From NCBI GenBank assembly GCA_947095535.1, contig OX352773.1, positions 123,118,552 through 123,182,551 on the forward strand: 64,000 nt of DNA. Direction: 5' to 3'. Of the stretch, positions 23,512-34,851 are shown piece after piece. Source of the stretch: Poecilobothrus nobilitatus (lineage: Eukaryota; Arthropoda; Insecta; Diptera; Dolichopodidae). How positions within the stretch are numbered: the stretch's first letter is position 1; each line of letters begins with the position of its first letter. Below the pieces are notes generated by a model. That model did not search any database. It had not been told where the DNA came from and was given only the letters and a program-made list of their open reading frames with translations. Made by a program: the position numbers and the translations under genes.

Positions 23512-24894
23512 CATATTCATAAAAATTATCAAATCATATCAAATTGGAACATAATTACATTTACACAAAACAAAATATAAATATAAATATGTATTGATTT
23601 TTGAATCATATTGAAATACATATATAAAAAGTGCCGATAGTATTTATGTGTATTTCTATTTATATTTAATTTTGATTCACACACACTTTCACAATTTAAT
23701 AAGCATGTAGGCAAGCTGGTTCAAGTAATATAAATGCATAATATGGCATAATGCATATATAATATAAAAATTATATTAGATACTGATCAGATTATGTATA
23801 TCATAATATGTCATTTGATATCATATGATCATATTCATATATGTATGTTACTTGTTATTTCTATCATCCATACCAATCATACGAAAGTTCATTTATGTAC
23901 ATATATGAAAAAAAAAAATTTCCGAGACCAAAACTTGCTTTAAGAAACTCTAAAATAAAAAGTTGAAAAATGAGACTAAATTTCAAAATCGATATTGTAG
24001 CGACATCTAATCTTTTTTGTTGCCATTTGGACATCTCTATGTAGTCTCTGATAATACATTAATAACAGGGGCTCATTTGTTTGAAAATATTCTATTTTTT
24101 TGAGAACGGGCGAAAAATTTCTAAATTTTATTACCCAAGCTAAATAAATTGCTTTGAAATTAACTTTACTTTACTTAACCAATCTTTCAATGATTAGAAG
24201 TTGTAAAAAACTCCAAAATCAAAGATGGTAGTTATTTTAAATTCAAAAAATAAGTTTAAAGTAGAGTTCTATAGAATACTAAATAGCAGATCAAACTCTT
24301 TAGTCAGTTGCAGAATCGTTTGAACAATAATATTATCTATTTTATATATAATGGATTGCATTAAATTTCCATCATTCATCATATACTTTTAATAATCTCC
24401 TCAGTAGATTCATATTTTGAAAAATATTTAACATAGCAAATTGCCCAGAAAATATTTTCAATTTGTCAATTGCTTTTGGATGGTGTTATGGCACTTTTTT
24501 ATTACACAAATAATTAAAAGCTGTATAAAAAACCGTTCAAAGAAAATGGAAAACCATTTAAAAACCATTTAAAAATCAAAAATGACAAATTTTCCAAAAT
24601 AAATTTTATTTGATACCTACATCAAACATTACAGTATGTATTTGAATATTATTGTTTTGTTATTAGTTAGAATAAAGATCAGGGTATTCTGTTTTCCAGA
24701 ATATTTATATACATGTATATGTGTGAGTTTGAATTAGTAGGGATTTTAGAGTTAGGTTCGAAATCATGGTATTCCCTTTTTCCAGAAAATGTATATATAT
24801 TATGTAGATATGAGATTTTGAATTAGGAGAAAGACTTGAATTCAAAATTAGGATTATATGTTTTTTCTAGAATATTTGTTGTATAAGATGTGAG
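23512..24894. other. AT-rich gene-free stretch
   Basis: Contains many ATATGTAT-type microsatellite islands. The frame at 23529-23714 has no protein character. Confidence 0.5.
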
Positions 24895-27590
24895 AGTGCC
24901 GCCTTAAGCTAACAGGAATTAATTTAACATTACGATATGATACTTTAACAAAGCCGAATGAAAACCAATGGTTTTTAAAAGCGCACATTTAAAAAATATA
25001 ATACAAACTATTTAGAATTGTGACTTCCACCAAAATTTTAAAATTTCATATAATAACAAAATATGTGGAAATAGAACTTTTTTGCAATTTCGAGGGGTTG
25101 TTAAGCCCGGAACCCTACATATCTAAGTAAAACCGTTAACACACGTGAAAATATATTACTGAATATTTAATTTTTATGTCTTGCCGAAAAAAAAAATGTG
25201 TACAGGTGCCTAAGTTACAGGTGTCTAAAAATAGTAAATTTTCAATTTTTGAGCCTAATATCTCATAAACAGAGAATGGTCCAAAGTTTCTTGTCTTAAA
25301 ATTTCAAGATTTTATCTAAGAGTGCCGGAATTATGAAGCTAGAAAAATCATGGAAAATTTGGTTTTCAAATAACGGTAAATTTAAATACTATACTTAGAA
25401 GAATTCTACAATTTTGATATTGATTTGCAAGGTAAAGAATTATCCTTTCGAATGGTGTTTTCAGATTGAAAAAATGTTAAGCAGAACATGAGATATACGC
25501 ATTTAAAAATAGGGGTTTTTTAAAGTTAGAGGGCCTGTAGCTCCGTAATGGATGTGGTTACATGAAAAAGTTGTTCTACAGCATTAATTTTTTTATGAGA
25601 CTTACCCATGGTTAAACATTTTTATACCCGTACGATAAGGATCGAGTGTATTAAAATTGCTCCTCCGTTTGTAACACCTCGAAATAAGCTAGCTAGATAT
25701 ACCTTCAAATGTATGGATACGATCAAAATCAAATTCTGAATCGATTAAGCTTTGCCCGTCCGTCCGTCCATCAGCAAGATAACTCAACAAGGTAGAATGT
25801 AAACCAACGGTTTTTAAAAGCGCACATTTCCAAAACTCAATACAAATTGTTTAGAAGTGTGACTTACACAAAAATTTGAAAATTTCATGTAATAAGAAAA
25901 AACTTGAAAATAGGACATTTTTGAGATTTTGAGGGGCCGTAAGTCCGGAATCCTATATAACTAAGAAAAGCTGTTAACACACGTAAAAATATATTATTGA
26001 AGCTTTAATTTTTATGTCTTGCCGAAGAAAAGTTTTTACAGGTGCCTAAGTTACAGGTGTCTAAAAATAGCAAATTTTCAATTTTTGAGGCGTAATAACT
26101 CTTAAAGAGGGGGCGTTACCAAAAAATTTTCTGAAGAAACTTATACTAATTCTAAAAGTTCTTTCCTGTCTCAAAATTTCAGGTTCCTATCTAAAGGGGT
26201 GCCGGAGTTATGAAAAAAGAAATTTCATGCAAAATGTGGTTTTCACATAACGGTAAATTTAAATCGTAAATTACAAAATATTACATAATTTTGATATTGT
26301 TTTATATAGATAATAAAATTTTCGATCTCCTACCGGTTTTAGATTGCAAAACTATTACGCAAAGCCCGAGATATATACATCTGAAAATGGAGCTTTTTTA
26401 CAATTTTGAAGAGCTGCAGCTTTGGAACCCTTTACAACTAAAATAAACCTTTCACACACGTAAAAATATATTATTGTAGCTTTCATTTTCATGTCTTGCC
26501 GAAGAAAAATTTTTACAGGTGCCTAAGTTACAGGTGTCTAAAAATAGCAAATTTTCAATTTTTGAGGCGTAATAACTCTTAAAGAGGGGGCGTTACCAAA
26601 AAATTTTCTGAGGAAACTTATACTAATTCTAAAAGTTCTTTCTTGTCTCAAAATTTCAGGTTCCTATCTAAAGGGGTGCCGGAGTTATGAAAAAAGAAAT
26701 TTCATGCAAAATGTGGTTTTCACATAACGGTAAATTTAAATAGTAAATTACAAAATATTACATAATTTTGATATTGTTTCATATAGATAATAAAATTTTC
26801 GATCTTCTGCCGGTTTTAGATTGCAAAACTATTATGCAGAGCCCGAGATATATACATCTGAAAATGGGGCTTTTTTACAATTTTGAAGAGCTGCAACTTT
26901 GGAACCCTTTACAATTAAAATAAACCTTTCACACACGTAAAAATATATTATTGTAGCTTTAATTTTTACATCTTGCAGAAGTAAAATGTGTGCAGGTTCC
27001 TAAGTTACAGGTGTTTAAAAATAGCAAATTTTCAATTTTTAAGCCCTAATAGCTCATAAACAGGGGGTGGTCCGAAAAAATTTTCTGAGCAAACTTATAC
27101 TAATTCTAAAAGTTCTTTCTTGCCTCAAAATTTCAAGCTTGTATCTAGAAGCGTGCCGGAGTTATGAAAGTAGAAAAATCATGCAAAATTTGGTTTTCAC
27201 ATAACGGTAAATTTAAATACTAAATTTAAAAAAATTGTATAATTTTGATATTAATTTACAAAGATAAAAGAAATACCTGTCGAATGACGTTTTCAGATTG
27301 AAAAAATCTTAAGCAGAACATAAGATATATGCATTTAAAAATAGGGCTTTTTCAAAGTTTGAGGGGGTGTAGCTCCGTAATGGGGGGGGCTACATGAAAA
27401 AGTTGTTCCACAAAATTATTTTTTTTATAAGACCTACCTATGGTTAAAATTTTTTTTCTCTATCTTTAACGGTGTAGAAGTTTTGTAAACAGACGGACGG
27501 ACGGACGGACGGACGGACGGACGGACGGACAGAGTGAAACTAATAAGCACATTTTTTCAAAATTTTTTTGGAAATGTGCTAAAAACTAAG
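24895..27590 (+). repeat. Tandem array of a roughly 480-bp repeat ending in (GACG)n and a palindrome
   Basis: The landmark TACAGGTGCCTAAGTTACAG recurs at about 25202, 26038, 26512 and, in variant form, 26993. The two best copies are 26038 and 26512, about 475 bp apart. Each unit also has CACACGTAAAAATATATTA, GTGCCGGAGTTATGAAA and CATAACGGTAAATTTAAAT. The array ends in (GACG)n at 27484-27530 and the palindrome AGCACATTT...AAATGTGCT at 27547-27581. An inverted copy lies at 40157-41450 and a partial direct copy at 39112-39720. No open frame persists across units, so it looks like a satellite-like body of a non-coding transposon. At 25621 a TATACCCGT sequence interrupts it. Confidence 0.8.
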
Positions 27591-28660
27591 AAAGCTAGAG
27601 TCTGGAAATTAAGACAAAATATTCTTAAATGAATTTATAGGTTACCTATTTTTTTTGGTTGAGATCCGACCAAAACTTCGGGTTTTTTGAAATAGAGCCA
27701 TGAAATTTTAACTAAAATTTTATGAAACAACTTTTTTCTGTAGCCCCACCCGTTACAACTTTTTTGTGTAGCCCCACCCGTTACGGAGCTACAGCTCCCC
27801 AAAGTTCGAAAAAGCTCTGTATTTAAATTGTTATAACACAAGTTGTATAAGGTATATACCTTCAATTTGAAAACGCCAAACGAATACTGCTTTTATTAGC
27901 TTTAAAAATATATATACGATAAATATATACTTGTGGCATACGGTGTCTTAATTTACCATTATGCGAAACTCAAATTTTGCAAAATCCTTTACTCCTTCTA
28001 TCTTCCAAATGGTTTAAGTTAGAAACTTGCAATTTTTAGAGCAGTTAGGTCTCTGAAAATAAGTATAAGTCATTTCAGAAAATATTTTTGTATCAGCCCC
28101 AAATTTTCGAATGTTCAATTTTTTTTGAAGTAAGATACAAAAAGTAAAGCTCCAACATTATACTTTTATTTCTATTAATAACTTTCCTTAATAATATAGG
28201 GTTACCTTAAAATTGCCGAAAGTGTGACTTCATAACAAATTTTTTTAAAGATTTGCATTTTTTTTTTACTCGATAATTTGAAATTGTTGAGGATGATGCG
28301 TAGTACAAAAAAAATTAAATAAATAAAATATAACGGTTGCTTGAAGAATTTATATTTATATGATATTAGTATACACACTTATATAACTCATGTTTATTTA
28401 CATATCGTATATGTCACTCATGAATTATATCGTTCAATACATAAATTATTATACGTTTGCCGCTTAGTATTAAATAGTTTTATAGAATATTTGGAAAAGT
28501 TTTGGATCGATAATCGTTACAAAGGCAACTGTATTCCTCCTCGTTTTCTCTATCTTCAACGGAATAGAAGTGTTGTAAACAGACGAATGGACAGACGGAC
28601 GGACGGAGTGAAACTAATAATAGGCGCTTTTTTTCAAAATTATTCAACAATTAGAAACTA
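27591..28660. repeat. Rearranged pieces of the same repeat
   Basis: The stretch 27700-27880 carries parts of the repeat in reverse orientation (GTAGCCCCACCCGTTACGGAGC, partly doubled). Near 28565-28650 another end of the family appears in forward orientation: GTAAACAGACG, GACG repeats, GTGAAACTAATAATAGGCGC. The plus-strand frame at 28341-28661 crosses this end and is not a gene. Confidence 0.6.
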
Positions 28661-28669
28661 GCAACCAAA

Positions 28670-29107
28670 TTATAAAATTGAATGATGCTTATCCTTACCA
28701 AGAAGTTTATGAAATAGAAGCTTTGCAAATAAATTCTAACAAATTATTTCAAAGGAAACTATTAACTGAGACCTACCAACCTACATTAAAATCTATAGGT
28801 TTCCCAAAATCCACAAGGGGGAGGGAGGTAAACAAACAAAATCAGGAAATACTCGATCAGAATATTATCAAAACATCAAAAATTCCTTACAATATATATT
28901 ATGCACATATATATAAAGCCCAATATGGATAGTACCAAACAAACTGGACTACTCGGGAAAACAATGTGTGTGTATTGTCATCAATTACCATAAGCCAAAC
29001 GAAATTACAACCGATGACAAATTGTCGATTCCAAATATAGGTTCTATATTTGGTAAACTGTTTAGAGCAGAATATTTCTCAACTCTAGACCTTTCAACAG
29101 ATTTTAG
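28670..29107 (+). pseudogene. Reverse-transcriptase N-terminal fragment of a Ty3-type LTR element
   Basis: From 28678 the frame reads to NQEILDQNIIKTSKIPYN, then continues in shifted frames through KLDYSGK, a degraded YCHQLPKANEIT-type block near 28970-29000 and a block ending EYFSTLDLSTDFS near 29105. This order is RT motif 1-2 of Ty3/gypsy and errantivirus pol (lead-in helix, DYRKLNEIT block, FSTLDL with the first catalytic Asp). The sequence then jumps to a Harbinger gene at 29108, so the rest of pol is gone. Stops and frameshifts make it inactive. Confidence 0.8.
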
Positions 29108-29889
29108 TTGATGAAAAAGTCAAATTAATAGAAATATGGAGAGAGCATGTTAAAGAGCTTCGAGGAGCAAAAAGAAATGGGCATATTTATGCCGAAATGG
29201 TAAAGGAGCTGAAAGAAAAGTATGAATTGGATTTGACAAAAGAAGAATTAAAAAATAGAATTAATAATTTAACAAAGAAAATCAGGTAAGATTTCTTTTT
29301 ATTTTCCTGGTACCTTTACTTATTCCTCAAATTTTTATTTGTAATTTTTGTAGAGAAGAAAACCTGAAGAAGGGCAAAACTGATAGGAAGCCGTCTGATT
29401 GGATTTATTATGAAGAACTAAATAAATTCTTAGAATCATTTATATCCAACAATATAACGGATTTGATTAATGAAAGTATAGGTACATACATACATAATTA
29501 TGTATTTTTTTATTTATTTGTACATGTATATTATTTATAATGTTTTTTAGATTGGGATGATTGAAATGACGATGATTCATTCTAAGATACTGTTCCGTCA
29601 ACATTTCAAGATCCGAGCCCGCCAACATCTAGATCACCATTTCAAGATATAGATCCCAGGCCGTCAACATTTAGATCATCATCATTTTCAGCTTCTCGAG
29701 CACCACACAATTCTCGCACTGCAAAAAAAATGTTTCTGATACGGTACTAGAAGTTATTCAGGATGAAAATCAAACCTTTAAAGATTTATGCGAGAACATG
29801 AAGGAAAATGATAACAAAAATATTAAACTCTTGGAAGAAAATAACGAAATACAAAAAGGTATTTTAAAATTGTTGTCCAATAAAAAATA
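29108..29889 (+). pseudogene. Myb/SANT-like accessory gene of a PIF/Harbinger transposon
   Basis: PIF/Harbinger elements carry a transposase and a second protein with a Myb/SANT or MADF-like DNA-binding domain that partners it and guides it to the ends. The plus strand here reads VKLIEIWREHVKELRGAKR, then KYELDLTKEELKNRINNL at 29110-29287, a typical three-helix trihelix-type fold. Two introns are plausible: GTAAGATT...TTGTAG at 29286-29353 and GTACATAC...TTTTAG at 29481-29550. The last exon has a Pro/Ser-rich part and a helical tail ending at 29889, but a stop after DWDD and a frameshift near 29740 break it. It converges with the transposase gene at 30126-31077. Confidence 0.75.
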
Positions 29890-30125
29890 ATAAAAAGTAA
29901 ATTGATATTTTACCTAAAAATTGAGTTATGGCATTTTTAATAAAAGTTCCATTTGTACTATCACTCTCATTTGTAGTACGAGGTCTTCGGTCAGGTTACC
30001 TATTTGAATTGTAAGACACTTTTGATAATTCTGTAATCTAATTTTGGTTTATTTTATTATTTTTTTCATTCATTCATTCACAACATACTTTAATATTTAT
30101 TTCAACATTTTCAATATTAACTTCC

Positions 30126-31077
30126 AGATCTTTTAAAATGTGTTAAAAGTGGTGGTAAATCTATTGAAAATGAATGTGGTTTTAATACATAATTAAACAA
30201 CTTAAAAGCTGAGTCACAAAAGGACTGGTACTTCTACACCAGAAATAAATTTTGATTTTTCTTTAAAAATCGGGTTACAAACCCTTCATACATGCCGTTT
30301 TTTCAGTAAAGAATTTTTAAATATTGTAGAGTCATTACTTCTACCGGGTACACCAACATTTATATATGTAAATCGAGATCTATAATCCACTGTAGCAAAC
30401 AGTACAACAGAATACCAACCTTTAAAGTTGTAGTAGTCGGTAGCTTTATCTTTTGGTGGCTGTATTTCAATATGGCACCCATCTATTGCACCAAAGCATT
30501 GTGGGAAACCGAGATTTTCAAATCTGTTTACTACTTCCTCCATTTTTTCTTCTGTTAGTGGATATATGTTCAGTAATAGTTGTTTAAGTTTCAAAACAAT
30601 CATCTGACAAAACTCTATTACGATCTCTTCTACAGTGGTTTTGCCAACGCCGAAAATACTTCCAATAGTGCGGTGTTCTGCAGAAGACCTTAAGCCATAC
30701 AATCCAATTAAAATTCTTTTTTTAAGAGGAATACAGGAACACCAATGTGTGTCTTGTCTCTACACACGTTTCAAATATTCCAACAAAAAATCAAAAGTGC
30801 TACGATCCATTCTAAATTTATTTTTGAATCTTTCATTGTCTAATTTGGGTATTTCAATTTAATTTTCAAGTATCAATAGAAAATATTTTCTACAAACCTG
30901 TGACCAAATTGTTCTTTTGTTTGGATTGTAATGTTCAATACATATCAATTTCTTGTACATAAGTAATTTCGTTTTTGATCTTATCAATTGAATTTTCTGT
31001 TTTTGTTCATCACTTGCAATTTCTTCAATCATTCTTTTATTATTTAACAATAATAAATACAATTGTTTATCTTTCAT
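30126..31077 (-). pseudogene. PIF/Harbinger transposase (DDE_Tnp_4 nuclease), broken
   Basis: Minus-strand gene. Exon 1 is 31077-30898 (Lys-rich N-terminus ending RTIWSQ), followed by an intron with GTTTGTAG donor and ATTAG acceptor; exon 2 begins at 30839. Exon 2 carries the helix-turn-helix (SIFGVGKTTVEEI) and the nuclease core: GAIDGCHIEI with the first Asp, KGWYSVVL, DYRSRF and the GRSNDS block with the second Asp. After that the frame shifts; GDSAFKL-type sequence is recognisable to about 30180, but the third acidic residue is absent. A TAG stop interrupts exon 2 near 30762. Functionally such enzymes cut and paste at TWA targets. I could not define terminal inverted repeats. Dead copy. 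Confidence 0.88.
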
Positions 31078-31149
31078 ACTTGTTATATTTGTAAAATATG
31101 TATTATACGTTTATGTCTGTTACTGACTTTTGATGTTATGATATTGAGA

Positions 31150-31860
31150 ATATTGATATCATAATATCGATATTACATGTCTGTCCAAGGTTTAAAAGGC
31201 AAAGAAAATCGAGTTTTAAAATTCTTGAGTAGGATGAATTCTACAACAAATAAAATACTTCATGTCAATAACCCACCTGAAACCCACCTGAAACCAACAG
31301 TGAAGTAGTCAATATCCTAAACACTACGGAAATTGCCAACTTTAAAGAATTAAAAATTTTGAAATATCTCAAACCAATTTCCAAAAAACCAATTATAAGT
31401 TTCAAAACCCGCAAAAAGAAGAGAATAGCACTCATAAGGAAAATCTGGGACGAACTCGAAACCCTAAAATGAATGCGAAAGTTCGCACACATAAAGCCAA
31501 GAAACTACAAAGTATATAACCTTGACGATAACAAATACTGATTAATGACGCCGAACAATCACTTGCAGTTGCGTTGAAAATCAGGAAGATCAGGAAGATA
31601 TCAGACGTAATAATAAATAACAGAAGACCAACAAAAGTAACACTAACACCATTATATGCCCTTAACTTGGACATAAAGAATATAATCAGTGAGAACAATT
31701 TAAAGCTAGGAGAATGTAGTAAATAAATAAATAATTTATTATATGAGAAAAATGTACTACAAAACAAAATTCGCTCTCTTGAATTAAAAATTAATCAAAT
31801 GCAACAAAATAACAAAAAGAAGTATGTAGATATTGTTGGAATTGATTACTTATAATTTCA
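31150..31860 (+). pseudogene. Unrecognised coding remnant, Lys-rich with helical tail
   Basis: The plus strand has protein-like segments: FKELKILKYLKPISKKPI at about 31342-31400, KKKRIALIRKIWDELETLK just after, and a leucine- and glutamine-rich coiled-coil-like end (LQNKIRSLELKINQMQQNNK) near 31755-31820. Stops and frame shifts separate them. I do not recognise the family; a gag or ORF1 remnant is possible. The two minus-strand frames over the same bases are shadows. Confidence 0.35.
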
Positions 31861-32109
31861 ATAGTAATTATATTTCTGGTTGCTATTTAAAAAATATTTT
31901 TAAACACAATATTAACGAATATAATGTAAAAATTGTAAATTTTTGCAGAAAATATATAATATGTATCTATATATGAAATTTTGAATTAGAAGAGAGTTAA
32001 GATTTGTATTCAAAATTAGGGCTACACAATATCAAAGACTATACATACAAGGCTGCGCCCCAAATAGTCGCGACATCTATCAGTATGAAATGTATTCATC
32101 TTTTATGTT

Positions 32110-33035
32110 ATACTAAATTCGTTTTTTTTTAAATTTTAAATATACATAAACGTTTTTCATTCTTTTCTTTGATATACAATCATATACAATTTAACCTTGA
32201 ATAAAAAAAAAAGTTTTCTAAATAAAATAAATTGGTGTATATGTATGTACATTGTAAGTGCGTATTGCTACACTAGGATAGATAATGATTTGAATACTGG
32301 TAATTTAATATAGGTTTTTGTAAGTAATTTAGATTCGATTGTTAGTTTTAAATAAATTTTATATGTTCTAGTTTATAATATTATAATTCATTAACATAAA
32401 ATTTACAAATGTATTACAATAAATCAATTTTTAAAATCGAAGAAAAGATTTTTATCTGCATGCTGTGCTGTATGTGTTATAAACCGAATAAACGAGAATG
32501 TATATAAGTATAATGTTAAGTTAACAATTAGCTACGTTGTCAGATTTATTGTATGGTTTTTATTTTTTTTTTAAATAAAATGAAGTTTTCTTCTAGATAT
32601 ACGAAAAAATATACATGAGATTTCTTGATATCAATACAGTCAATACAGTTTACTTCAATTGAAACGACGAATTATTAGTTACTTAATCATTCTAAATAAC
32701 ACATTTTTATATACTCTTTAGCTTATTTTGCAAAAAAAAAAAATGCTTAAATACACAAATTGTCTGTGACAAATCAAGAAATCTCATGTATATTTTTTCG
32801 TATATCTAGAAAAAAACTTCATTTTATTTAAAAAAAATAAAAACCATACAATAAATCTGACAACGTAGCTAGTTAACAATTATATATAGTATAGCAATAC
32901 GCACTTACAATGTACATACATATACACCAATTTATTTTATTTAGAAAACTTTTTTTTTTATTCAAGGTTAAATTGTATATGATTGTATATCAAAGAAAAG
33001 AATGAAAAACGTTTATGTATATTTAAAATTTGAAA
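32110..33035. repeat. Large foldback (inverted repeat) with unequal arms
   Basis: The left arm (about 32120-32275 plus 32515-32632) and right arm (about 32768-33020) are near-perfect reverse complements, with matching landmarks TATATCAAAGAAAAGAATG, CAATACGCACTTACAATG and CATGTATATTTTTTCGTATA. The left arm has about 235 extra bp (32276-32512), an insertion or a matching deletion. The loop at about 32633-32767 is short. No coding sequence. A transcript through it would form a long hairpin. Confidence 0.85.
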
Positions 33036-34205
33036 AAAACCAATTTAGTATAACCAGAAATTATATATATATAGATAACGCAAGCAGAACAAAAAATGTC
33101 AATAACAATTCTCGAAATTTTTTCAAGAATTCAAATTTCAAATTTCAAGTGCCCCATTTGCTCTCTAATTTTTTCCTATGCTTTTCTTCTCTTTCTCAAT
33201 AGTTCTTTTAAAAAAATATCTATTTTAATTTTAGATGTAGGTACACATAACCTACATTAATTTTCAGAAGGCCTGGACATCGAAATACTTAAATGTGTTT
33301 GTGCAAATTGTAAAAGTATTGGGAGAAAAAGCTTCCAAAAATGACATTTCATAAAGATTTTTTTGTTCTTTTCTGTTTTTCTTTTTGTTTAAGAAAAATG
33401 CCGATTTTTAACAATTTTCTTTTTGAGTTTTCGATATGAAATATTTACCCAAACATGCCAAATTGTATATTAAAATAAAATTTGGAAATTTTTCTTTAAC
33501 ATACCAAAATTTCAGCTTTCAACTCGAAATTTTTAACATATTTTCAACAAAATAAAATTTTTAGTTTTTCTCTAGTATTTCATATCGTCGCCATTTAATA
33601 CTCTCAAAAAATTATGAGAGTACACAATTATAATAAATTAGTGAACATAACCTAATAATTTAAAAGCTTTCTAATAAATTGTACTGCAAATTTGGAAAAT
33701 ATATTTTAGTTTAAACTAAGTTTTTATATTTTTAATTATATTAAAAAATTATAAAATTTATATAAAAATAAAGTTTGAAGTTTTATCTTTATGTCAATAA
33801 AAAAATTAACTTTCAAATCATATTTTTCAGCAATATTTTAAAGAAAAGAAAAAAAGAAGTACCAAATTCTGGTTAAGCAATTTTCGTGTTTTTCTATACA
33901 GTCTATAAAAAAAAAATTATTGTAAATAGAATATTCATGTACTTACATGAAATATAATAATCTTTTTATGAATAAAATTTTGCATTGCAATTATATTTGA
34001 AAAGTATTAGAAAAAAATTAGGTAATATTTTGTTTTAAATAACTCTAAATTTTAGTAATATTTTATTTTATATAGTCATATTTTTGTAGAGTTAAATTTT
34101 TGAATTGAATTATTATTTTTAAAAGATTTTATTGTATGAATTCCTATTTAAAAAAATTAATTCAATTATTTAGTGCCTAATATTGCCTTTTTTAATAATT
34201 TCCTT
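33036..34205. other. AT-rich gene-free stretch
   Basis: No gene or clear repeat seen. Confidence 0.5.
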
Positions 34206-34211
34206 AAATAA

Positions 34212-34365
34212 AGTGGGTGGAAAATATTGGGTTGTTGGGTGTAAATCCAATTATAATAATAGCACGATATCTGTAACTACTTTTAAATTTCCGGATAAAG
34301 AGCCTTTGAGAAGCTTAAAAGAGCTTTGTACAAAGATCAGACTGGCAACCAACAACTTATAGTTC
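34212..34365 (+). pseudogene. THAP-type zinc finger fragment
   Basis: Reads GGKYWVVGCKSNYNNS, then VTTFKFPDKEPLRSL on the plus strand. That is close to the start of a THAP domain (Cys-x2-4-Cys, then the F+FP block), but the first Cys is replaced by Tyr and the later Cys/His are missing. THAP fingers begin P-element-type and some host proteins. Only about 50 residues remain, with no flanking transposase. Confidence 0.55.
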
Positions 34366-34850
34366 CATATGTATAATATTAATTTATTTTATTATAGTAA
34401 TAAAAATTTTAAATAAGTTAACATAAATTAACTTATTGTAAAAATAATTAAATAGTTTATTTTTTCCACTTTTTCCATTTTGTTTTTTTTTTTCTTTTTT
34501 TCTTCAAAAACTTTAAAACTTCTTCTTAGAAGAATGCATTTGAATAAAAGACAATATTGCCATATCATTTGTATGATTCACGAAATTTTTTTTGAAACTA
34601 AAGTTTTAAAATTTTGTTAAGTATTTATTTTTACCTATAATTTGTACAACTCGAAACCATTATTAGATTATTTACCATTATAAAACTATTTTTAAAACTA
34701 TTTTTAAAACTATTTAGGTAGTACTCGAATTTAGCAAAAATACACGACAACAAATCTTAAATAATGATTTCTTCGTTTCACAACAACTTTAGTCTAAAGT
34801 CGTAAACAATTAAAATATTTCAAAAATTACTTTGTTATTTATAATTATAA
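34366..34850. other. AT-rich spacer
   Basis: Nothing recognisable. Confidence 0.5.
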
Positions 34851-34851
34851 C

